From: Bacteroidales bacterium
Lineage (GTDB): Bacteria > Bacteroidota > Bacteroidia > Bacteroidales > UBA932
Assembly: GCA_015060405.1 (NCBI GenBank)
Contig: SUYN01000004.1
Coordinates: 1 to 64,000 of the forward strand
Length of the DNA stretch: 64,000 bases
Reading direction: 5' to 3'
Part shown: positions 25,891-33,099 of the stretch, piece after piece
Numbering within the stretch: the first letter of the stretch is position 1
Layout: the number at the start of each line of letters is the position of its first letter
Program-made: the position numbers and the translations under genes
Notes under the pieces: model-generated
The model's input: the letters and a program-made list of their open reading frames with translations, nothing else
Database searches by the model: none
What the model was told of the DNA's origin: nothing

Positions 25891-25923
25891 TGTCGAAAGA
25901 ATCCGGTCATTTGTCGAAAGAAT
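25891..25923 (+). promoter_or_regulatory. Perfect direct repeat, candidate LytTR operator
   Basis: TGTCGAAAGAAT occurs at 25891-25902 and again at 25912-25923, 21 bp apart, immediately upstream of the promoter of an operon that ends in a LytTR response regulator. LytTR dimers bind such spaced direct repeats. A second direct pair, CGGTCATTTGT, lies at 25834 and 25904. Confidence 0.55.
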
Positions 25924-25925
25924 TC

Positions 25926-25954
25926 TTGAAGCATCGTTTCTGCATATATTTTTG
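25926..25954 (+). promoter_or_regulatory. Promoter of the OMP/LytS/LytR operon
   Basis: TTG (25926-25928) and TATTTTTG (25947-25954) fit the -33 and -7 elements. The -7 lies 22 bp before the ATG at 25977 and excludes the upstream start at 25911. Confidence 0.6.
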
Positions 25955-25976
25955 CATCGTAAAAATGTATGTTGTA

Positions 25977-28442
25977 ATGAAAAGAACTATACTTATATTG
26001 ATGCTGATGCTCATCGCGGCTGTATCTCATGGCCAGAAGACCGTTGTTACAGGCATATTGCTTGACTCGCTCACGAGGGCCGGCGAACCTGCTGCTGTAG
26101 TCGCTTTCTTCAGGTCGGATGTTGCCATCGGATATGCGGTGACCGACGAAGAAGGACGCTTCAGCCAGACACTCCAAGGCACAGGCGGATACAGGCTTGT
26201 GTTCAGCAACATCGGCAGGAAGACTCGCACGGTTCCCTTCTCTCTCCAAGGCCAGGCCACTGTCGACCTTGGTGAAATACTGATTGAAGACGATGTGCAG
26301 ACCTTGGAGGCCGGCAGCGTCATCGCTCAGCGGAACCTTGTGGTGATGGATGTGGACAGACTTACATATAAGGTTGAAGACGACGTTGATGCCAGGACCA
26401 GCACCGTCCTTGACATGCTCAGGAAAGTGCCTATGGTCTCGGTGGACGGTCAGGACAGGATCACGGTGAACGGAAGCTCGAGTTTCCAGGTGTATGTGGA
26501 CGGGAAGCCCAACCCTATGATTTCCGCAAATCCGTCAGCCGTATTCAAGTCCATGCCCGCAAGTTTCGTGAAGAAGATCGAGGTCGTGACCAATCCGGGA
26601 GCCAGGTACGATGCGGAAGGTGTCGGAGGAGTGCTGAACATAACCACCACATCCGACAGGTCGGCAGGCACCAAGGTGACGGACGGAAAGTATGGCACCA
26701 TTGGAATCATCGGAGCTACACGTGGTGCCGGAGGAAGCGCTTTCTATACCATGCAGAAGGGCAAGTGGGCATTGAGCCTTAACGGACAGGCACTTCGCAG
26801 CCGCAACAAGGGCGCACTTGTGGATATAGAGAGGGTGCAGAAGATGCAGGAAGGAGACATGACGACCGTTTCGCACAACAGGACTGATGTCAATATACCC
26901 ATGTACACCGGCAGTCTCAACCTCAGTTACGAGATTGACACACTCAACCTGCTTTCCTTCGGGGCGGGCTGGATGCACTTCGGCATGGAATCCGAGGGCA
27001 CAGGCAGCACGGCCATCCATGGACCTGGCTATGATTTCACCTATGACGGACTTGTATATATAAACAACACTTCCAACAACATCACAGCCAATGCCGACTA
27101 CCAGCACTTGTGGGCAGGAAGGCCGGACAGGTCCTTTATACTCTCCTATCAGTATAATGGAAATCCCTCTGTGAACAACACCGTGAACACCTTCGAGACT
27201 CCCTCAGAATCCTTCCTGAATCTCAACGACCGCAGGAGTGACGCGCTGATAAACTCCCAGTCCCACACAATACAGGCAGACTTCACCACACCTGTAGCAG
27301 AAGGCAGCCATAAACTGAATGTGGGAGCAAAGCTCATAGCAAGGCACAATTATTCCGATCAGGACGACTATCTCCACGACGGAGAATCCTTTGTCGCCGA
27401 CCCTGTCGGAAGCCTTGAGTATGACTTCTACAACAATATAATTTCCGCATATGCGGAATATGACGCCAAGTTCGGCCCGGTAGGTTTCAAGACCGGTGCA
27501 AGATACGAACATACACTGCAGAAGGTCGCATATTCGGAAGGAGATGGAGAAGGTTTCCGGATGAATTACGGCAATCTCGTGCCGAATGTCAGCCTTCAGT
27601 ACAACATAAGCCAGATGCAGAATGTCGGACTGTCCTACAACATGAGGATAAGCCGTCCCGGCATCACCTATCTCAACCCTTATGTAAACATATCGGATCC
27701 GACTGTCAAGTCATATGGAAACACAGACCTGAAGGCGGAGATGGCCCATAATATGAATCTGGTATATAACTATTTCAGCCCCAAATGGATAGTCAGTCTT
27801 ACATTAAGGGATACTTACACAGGAAATGGAATAAGCCAGTTCAGTTTCTATGATAATGAAAGCATCATGAACACCACCTATGGTAATATAGTCACCTCCA
27901 ACAATCTGGGATTCAATCTCTTCCTGACATGGATTCCGGGCAACAGGACGCGTGTCATGCTGAACGGAGGCGCCGGACACAACTCCATCAGCAGCAAGGC
28001 CTTGAAACAGAGCAATAAAGGCTTTGACTACAATGCCATCATAGGTCTTCAGCAGACGATGAAACATGACTGGAGGGTAAGCGCCAACGTGATCGCGATA
28101 GGACGCAGCGTCAGCCTCCAGGGATGGCACTCGGGAATGGCAATGGGTGTTCTCGGAGTGACCAAGAGCATCCTTGAGGATAGGCTGACATTCAGCCTGA
28201 GCGGGGTCACCCACCTGACAGGTGGAAAGGGCATGAGACAGACGACATGGAGCGAGGGGGCGGGTTTCACGAGCAAGGTGGTCAACACGATTCCTATGAG
28301 GACATTGACATTGAATGTGACCTTCTCATTCGGCCGTCAGGACAGCGCAAAGGTCAAATCTGCCAGGAAGACTATCCACAACGATACGGAGCTGAATCAG
28401 AGAAGCGAGGCGGAAAGTTTTGGAACAATGATGAGTATGTAA
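25977..28442 (+). CDS. Outer-membrane beta-barrel protein, TonB-receptor-like
   Basis: The 821-residue protein starts with a signal peptide (MKRTILILMLMLIAAVSHGQ). Next come a carboxypeptidase-regulatory-like beta-sandwich (about 23-110, GILLDSLTRAGEPAAVV), a plug-like domain (about 130-230, with VDGKPNPMISANP and VEVVTNPGARYDAEGVGGVLNI-type residues) and a barrel of the OMP_b-brl_3 type to the end. No SusD partner follows, so it is not a typical SusC. It heads an operon with a LytS kinase 12 bp downstream. It may import a small ligand or sense it for the kinase; that is inference. It may itself be under LytR control. Confidence 0.85.
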   Translation: MKRTILILMLMLIAAVSHGQKTVVTGILLDSLTRAGEPAAVVAFFRSDVAIGYAVTDEEGRFSQTLQGTGGYRLVFSNIGRKTRTVPFSLQGQATVDLGEILIEDDVQTLEAGSVIAQRNLVVMDVDRLTYKVEDDVDARTSTVLDMLRKVPMVSVDGQDRITVNGSSSFQVYVDGKPNPMISANPSAVFKSMPASFVKKIEVVTNPGARYDAEGVGGVLNITTTSDRSAGTKVTDGKYGTIGIIGATRGAGGSAFYTMQKGKWALSLNGQALRSRNKGALVDIERVQKMQEGDMTTVSHNRTDVNIPMYTGSLNLSYEIDTLNLLSFGAGWMHFGMESEGTGSTAIHGPGYDFTYDGLVYINNTSNNITANADYQHLWAGRPDRSFILSYQYNGNPSVNNTVNTFETPSESFLNLNDRRSDALINSQSHTIQADFTTPVAEGSHKLNVGAKLIARHNYSDQDDYLHDGESFVADPVGSLEYDFYNNIISAYAEYDAKFGPVGFKTGARYEHTLQKVAYSEGDGEGFRMNYGNLVPNVSLQYNISQMQNVGLSYNMRISRPGITYLNPYVNISDPTVKSYGNTDLKAEMAHNMNLVYNYFSPKWIVSLTLRDTYTGNGISQFSFYDNESIMNTTYGNIVTSNNLGFNLFLTWIPGNRTRVMLNGGAGHNSISSKALKQSNKGFDYNAIIGLQQTMKHDWRVSANVIAIGRSVSLQGWHSGMAMGVLGVTKSILEDRLTFSLSGVTHLTGGKGMRQTTWSEGAGFTSKVVNTIPMRTLTLNVTFSFGRQDSAKVKSARKTIHNDTELNQRSEAESFGTMMSM

Positions 28443-28454
28443 TATATTTGCGAT

Positions 28455-29522
28455 ATGCGTATAAACAAGGTAAGGTCAATTCTGGAAATCACACAGGCCG
28501 CAATGTGGGCCTGTGTATTCCTGCTTCCTGCTGCCATAACAGGTGTGTTCCTCCATGATTTTCAGGGAGCTGTATGGACATTCAGGATAATGCTCATGCT
28601 GGTGCTGCCGTCATTTGTCGTATATCTCCTGAACTACTACCTCCTTGTGCCGCTGCTTGTCTTCAGGCACCGTCTGCTCCACTATATCCTTGTAAACCTC
28701 ATCCTGCTGGGAATCAATTTCTTCATGTACTTCTGCCGGAGCGACTGGATCAATGTGATTCCTTCGCAGCTTCCGGACGGAGTTTCAGTGTCGATTGTAA
28801 CAGCCGGATTCACAGGCTATATGGCACTTGTCGTCGTGTTCCAGCTCATGGTCACGCTGCTTGCAGTGGGAATGAGGTACATAATCAGGAGCATTGAAGA
28901 GCAGAAGGCATTGGAAGAGGAACGCAGGCGTAATGCCGAGGCTGAACTGACCTGGCTGAAGAACCAGCTGAACCCCCATTTCCTTTTCAACACCCTCAAC
29001 AACATCTCGTCACTGACCCAGATCGATGCGGACAAGGCGCAGGAAAGCATAGGACAGCTGAGCGAACTTCTCCGCTATGCCTTGTACGAGAGCAATATAA
29101 AGAAGGTCAGGCTGGCAGATGAATTGGAATTCATGAAGAACTATGTAGACCTCATGTCGCTTCGTTGCAGCCGTTCCGCCAGGATCGATGTGCGGTTTGA
29201 CCAAGTGGAGGGCGACATGATGATCTCCCCTCTCCTGTTCATATCGCTCATAGAAAATGCCTTCAAACACGGCATATCAGCACATAACGAGTCATTTGTC
29301 AAAGTGGATATGGCAATAGACGGAGATGACCTGGTCTTTTCTTGTGAAAACTCTGTCTTTGAGAAGAATACGGCCGATTACAGCGATTCCGGAATCGGTG
29401 TTGAGAACATGCGTAGAAGACTGGAACTTCTCTATCCTGACGCATATTCCTACAGATGCTTCACTGAAAACGACACATATATAGCCTTGGTAAGGATAAA
29501 GAATATCAGGAACAATGGATAA
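28455..29522 (+). CDS. LytS/YehU-type sensor histidine kinase
   Basis: The 355-residue protein has four membrane spans in the first 140 residues, a short coiled linker (EEQKALEEERRRNAEAELTW), then the His_kinase block NPHFLFNTLNN near 173 with the phospho-accepting His, and the ATPase N-box ENAFKHG near 267. The G-box SGIGVENMRRRLELLY is at the end. It should phosphorylate the LytTR regulator encoded next, whose start lies inside its last codons (8-bp overlap). Confidence 0.93.
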   Translation: MRINKVRSILEITQAAMWACVFLLPAAITGVFLHDFQGAVWTFRIMLMLVLPSFVVYLLNYYLLVPLLVFRHRLLHYILVNLILLGINFFMYFCRSDWINVIPSQLPDGVSVSIVTAGFTGYMALVVVFQLMVTLLAVGMRYIIRSIEEQKALEEERRRNAEAELTWLKNQLNPHFLFNTLNNISSLTQIDADKAQESIGQLSELLRYALYESNIKKVRLADELEFMKNYVDLMSLRCSRSARIDVRFDQVEGDMMISPLLFISLIENAFKHGISAHNESFVKVDMAIDGDDLVFSCENSVFEKNTADYSDSGIGVENMRRRLELLYPDAYSYRCFTENDTYIALVRIKNIRNNG

Positions 29523-30246
29523 GATCAGATGCATAGTCGTGGACGACGAGCCGCTGGCAGTTGAAATGCTGGTGACATTCATACGAAAGACCACTGCTCT
29601 CGAGCTTGCCGGCTCATTTACGGACCCGGTCACCGCCCTGACTGCAATAGTGCAGCAGAAGCCGGATCTCGTCTTTCTGGACATCCAGATGCCTGACCTG
29701 AACGGGCTTGAACTGTCCCGTCTCCTGCCCTCCGAAACTAAAGTAGTATTCACAACTGCATTCAGGCAGTATGCCTTCGAAAGCTACGAAGTGGAAGCGC
29801 TGGACTACATTCTCAAGCCCATCCGCTACCAGAAGTTCCTTGAAGCCGTCTCCAAGACCGAAAGATGGACGCAGATGAGAAGAAAGTCAGAGGATGCGGC
29901 CAAGGCACAGCTCCGAAGCTCCGCTTTCGTCAAGGTCGACGGAGAATACCGGAACATAGATTTTGACCATATATTATATGTGGCCGGGATGAAGGATTAT
30001 GTGACCATCCATCTCGAGTCGGAAGACACCCCTCTTGTCACCCACATCACCATGAAAGGAATCGAAGAGATGCTTCCTTCCGACAGATTCATGCGTGTCC
30101 ACCGCTCATATATCGTCTCCCTTGCCAAAATCACGGCAATCGACATCTGCGGCGACATCCTCATAGGCAGAATATCGGTACCCGTGTCCGACTCCTACAG
30201 AAAAGATCTCGACGCCTACATCAAGGAACATCTTCTCATAGGATGA
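29515..30246 (+). CDS. LytR/AlgR-family response regulator
   Basis: The 243-residue protein has a receiver domain (acidic Asp10, Asp11; phospho-acceptor Asp56 in LDIQMPD; Lys in YILKPI) and a C-terminal LytTR DNA-binding domain (about 140-240, with FIKVDGEYRNIDF-like opening and FMRVHRSYIVSL). The start overlaps the kinase gene. The direct repeat before the operon is a candidate target. The next gene, a DUF4988 lipoprotein, begins 69 bp later with its own promoter and may be a second target. Confidence 0.93.
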   Translation: MDKIRCIVVDDEPLAVEMLVTFIRKTTALELAGSFTDPVTALTAIVQQKPDLVFLDIQMPDLNGLELSRLLPSETKVVFTTAFRQYAFESYEVEALDYILKPIRYQKFLEAVSKTERWTQMRRKSEDAAKAQLRSSAFVKVDGEYRNIDFDHILYVAGMKDYVTIHLESEDTPLVTHITMKGIEEMLPSDRFMRVHRSYIVSLAKITAIDICGDILIGRISVPVSDSYRKDLDAYIKEHLLIG

Positions 30247-30257
30247 CCTCTCAAATA

Positions 30258-30289
30258 TTTGTGTCTCTGAAGAATTCTTACGAAATTTG
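30258..30289 (+). promoter_or_regulatory. Promoter with AAGAATTCTTACGAAATTTG motif
   Basis: TTTG (30258-30261), 20 bp, then GAAATTTG (30282-30289). The spacer holds the palindrome AAGAATTCTT (30270-30279). The same 20-mer, with the same TTTG spacing, stands before panE at 54492-54523. Confidence 0.6.
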
Positions 30290-30315
30290 CTCGGATAAAT
30301 TCGTAATGACCGCCT

Positions 30316-32850
30316 ATGAGACAACTTCTATATATTCTTGCAGCAATTTTCTCCTTGGTTTCCTGCAGCACCTTCGACCACAGCGCGATCTGGGACGAGC
30401 TGCGGGAGCACGAGGAGCGTATCGAGGCGCTGGAGGCGCAGTGTCGGCAGCTGAACAGCAATGTGGAGGCGCTGCAGGCAGTGCTGACGGCTCTTCAGGA
30501 GCACGATTATATAACTGACATCACCAAGATCATGGAGGATGGAGTGGAGGTCGGCTACTCCATCACCTTCGCCAAGGGCGGCACCATCACCATCTATCAC
30601 GGGACCGACGGCACTGAAGGCTCTGCACCGAAGATCGGCATCAGGAAGGCTGCCGACGGAGAGTACTACTGGACCTCCGACGGCGAGTGGCTGACCGACG
30701 AGGATGGAGAGAAGATTCCAGCGGCAGTTCCTGATGACCCCGACGGCAGATATATCACTCCGCACTTCCGTGTCTCAGACGGCAGATGGTACGTGTCATA
30801 CGACGGCGGCAACACATGGATGGAGTTCAGCGTCACTGCCAATGATGAGGACGACGATATATTCCAGAGCATCACATATGATTCCAATCACCTGTATATA
30901 ACATTGTCGGACGGTAATGTCATCGCCCTTCCCCGCGAGCACGAACAGTCGGAAGTGATATATGCGACAGCCTATGGTGTAGTACCAGGTGAGGTAGACG
31001 CTTCAAAGATGCAGGAACTGCTGGACGACGCCTCCCAGATGAACAAGACCATCCGTTTCAATGATGGTGAATATATATTCGGCGCGACCGTAAATGTGCC
31101 GTCGGACGTGTCTCTGATCGGAAACACAAAGACTGTCTTCAAACCTAAGGACACTGCCACCCCTTCAGTCTTGATGCAGATTCACAATGCGGACAATGTC
31201 TATCTTTCTCATATCATCCTCGATGGCGGCCTGACTTCCCGACCTGCAGGCGAGGGCACACAGACAGGCCTTTCGATAGTCAGCTCACGAAGTGTCAACA
31301 TCGAGAATGTAGAGATCATAGGATGGAGCAGGAACGGACTTTACAGCAAGACCATGTCTTCATATGGAAACGAAAGCGACGGAAAGTTCTACAAGCACCT
31401 CCAGATGACAAACTGCAGATTCTACTACAACTGGTGCGGAAACTATTTCGACTACCGCTGCGAATACTGTCAGGTCCTGAACTGCGTATGGGGCGAGAAC
31501 AACATCGGCACAACCAACTGCGGAGGCAACAATGCCTACACGAGCTGCCAGTGGAATGCCAACACCACAGGCTTCCTTATGAAGAATGGCGGCTCCAATC
31601 CGGCTCACGGCGGCTGCAACGCCTGCACATTCAACCACAACTACACTGATGCAATAAAGATAGACGACTGTGTAAACGGCTGGACATTCGAAGGATGTCA
31701 GATATTCTATGGAAAGATAGTTCTGAACAACTCCAAGGGCGTCATCTTCGACGGAAACGTCTGGGGATCATGCAAGTTCTTCAGTACCTTCCCTGGCAAT
31801 CCGAACCAGAATCTGATCACAGACACCTACTTCCTCACAGACAGCAGCGTGATTCTGGCCGGAAACGACGGGTCGACTGCGGTGATTGACTGTCTGCCTG
31901 ACCATCTGCCAGAGACAGATATTCTGTATGGAAAAATCCTGGTTACGGTGGGAGATTCAATTACATATGGTGCTGACATGCAGATGGAGGGTGACTTAGG
32001 ATATATTCCTGATCCTGGTCCTGATGAAGGAATATATAGGAGTTATGGATGGCAGATCGCTGACAGGAATAATATGATATTCTATCAGAAAGGTATTTCT
32101 GGTTCTACAATGCAAGGTGAAACAAACCCAAATGGGACAGATAAAGGAGATATATCCAAGAAAAATGGCTTTTCAAAAGAATTAGGAAGATATACTCAAT
32201 TACCAGATGAAATAGATTTCTTAACTATTATGTTTGGTTGGAATGACGCAGCCTATGGAACCTTGGGAACGATTGACGACACCACCAATGACACATATTG
32301 TGGCGGATTCAACGTCGTGATGCCGTATCTGATTCAGAAATATCCATATACCACAATTGTACTCATTGTGCCGTTTGGAACTACAGCAGCACATCGTCAG
32401 GTGGTGCGTGACATGGCGGAAAAATGGGGCGTAGGTTGTTTTGACATGTGCGCAAACGATCTTCCATTTTATTATAGCGAGGAAAGTGATGACATAGAGG
32501 TGAATGATGCCATCAAAAAGCTAAAGATAGAACTGAATCAGGTCAATGGAGCTCATCCTGGATATCAGGGTCATTATGCAATCAGTACAAGACTTGAAGA
32601 CTACCTCCGCAAATGCGGATGCTACGATAGAGAAAATGCGGTATTCTACAAAGTGACATATTCGACAGAATATGGTACAGCACCGGAAGATGTGCAAAAG
32701 GTAAAAGTACTTTACAGCACCTTGTTCCCCACTCTTACGGCCGAAGGACATACATTCACAGGATGGTATCTTGATGCTGAATTTACACAGAAAGCAATCG
32801 CGGGAGTTGTACTCTATGAGGACACCACTCTATATGCTAAATGGGACTAA
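30316..32850 (+). CDS. DUF4988 lipoprotein with beta-helix, SGNH hydrolase and InlB-repeat cargo
   Basis: The 844-residue protein is a mosaic. Residues 1-17 are a lipoprotein signal ending SLVSC; 23-63 a coiled coil; about 70-175 the DUF4988 (PL29 N-terminal) module with DGEYYWTSDGEWLTDEDG; about 217-530 a right-handed beta-helix of the pectate-lyase type (YGVVPGEV, then GVIFDGNVWG-like rungs); about 540-775 an SGNH esterase (TVGDSITYG, GWND near 641, GAHPGYQGH near 746); about 782-844 one InlB/flg_new repeat (GHTFTGWYLDAEF to TLYAKWD). It is probably anchored at the cell surface and acts on an acylated glycan. The first 460 bp are near-identical to the gene at 35568. Bases from about 31930 on look more AT-rich, hinting at a separate origin of the cargo. 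Confidence 0.85.
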   Translation: MRQLLYILAAIFSLVSCSTFDHSAIWDELREHEERIEALEAQCRQLNSNVEALQAVLTALQEHDYITDITKIMEDGVEVGYSITFAKGGTITIYHGTDGTEGSAPKIGIRKAADGEYYWTSDGEWLTDEDGEKIPAAVPDDPDGRYITPHFRVSDGRWYVSYDGGNTWMEFSVTANDEDDDIFQSITYDSNHLYITLSDGNVIALPREHEQSEVIYATAYGVVPGEVDASKMQELLDDASQMNKTIRFNDGEYIFGATVNVPSDVSLIGNTKTVFKPKDTATPSVLMQIHNADNVYLSHIILDGGLTSRPAGEGTQTGLSIVSSRSVNIENVEIIGWSRNGLYSKTMSSYGNESDGKFYKHLQMTNCRFYYNWCGNYFDYRCEYCQVLNCVWGENNIGTTNCGGNNAYTSCQWNANTTGFLMKNGGSNPAHGGCNACTFNHNYTDAIKIDDCVNGWTFEGCQIFYGKIVLNNSKGVIFDGNVWGSCKFFSTFPGNPNQNLITDTYFLTDSSVILAGNDGSTAVIDCLPDHLPETDILYGKILVTVGDSITYGADMQMEGDLGYIPDPGPDEGIYRSYGWQIADRNNMIFYQKGISGSTMQGETNPNGTDKGDISKKNGFSKELGRYTQLPDEIDFLTIMFGWNDAAYGTLGTIDDTTNDTYCGGFNVVMPYLIQKYPYTTIVLIVPFGTTAAHRQVVRDMAEKWGVGCFDMCANDLPFYYSEESDDIEVNDAIKKLKIELNQVNGAHPGYQGHYAISTRLEDYLRKCGCYDRENAVFYKVTYSTEYGTAPEDVQKVKVLYSTLFPTLTAEGHTFTGWYLDAEFTQKAIAGVVLYEDTTLYAKWD

Positions 32851-33099
32851 AATATGAAGAGGCTGATGTTTGCCATAATGGCTAGACTTATTTTCATCAA
32901 ACGAGCTGAGCAAAGAAAAGCCCAAATCATTGTCAAGCTCTGACTATTTAGGGCGATTTCGCCCGATTTCCTAATGAGCTGAGCAAAGAATCCACGAAAT
33001 TTTTGTCAAGCTCGCACAAAGAACAGACACCTATCTAAGCGAGACGGAAAGGGTTCCTTATGGGAAGGACAAATAGCAGTAGAAAAGCAAATACAACTT
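32851..33099. repeat. Twin GAGCTGAGCAAAGAA repeat in gap
   Basis: Two copies of GAGCTGAGCAAAGAA followed by TTGTCAAGCTC (about 32901-32941 and 32977-33014) form imperfect hairpins in tandem. Upstream, an ATG at 32854 opens a 29-codon frame beginning MKRLMFAIMA, like the signal peptides of the DUF4988 genes; it may be another relic. No clear promoter for the next gene is seen, so it may be read through from the previous one. Confidence 0.5.
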
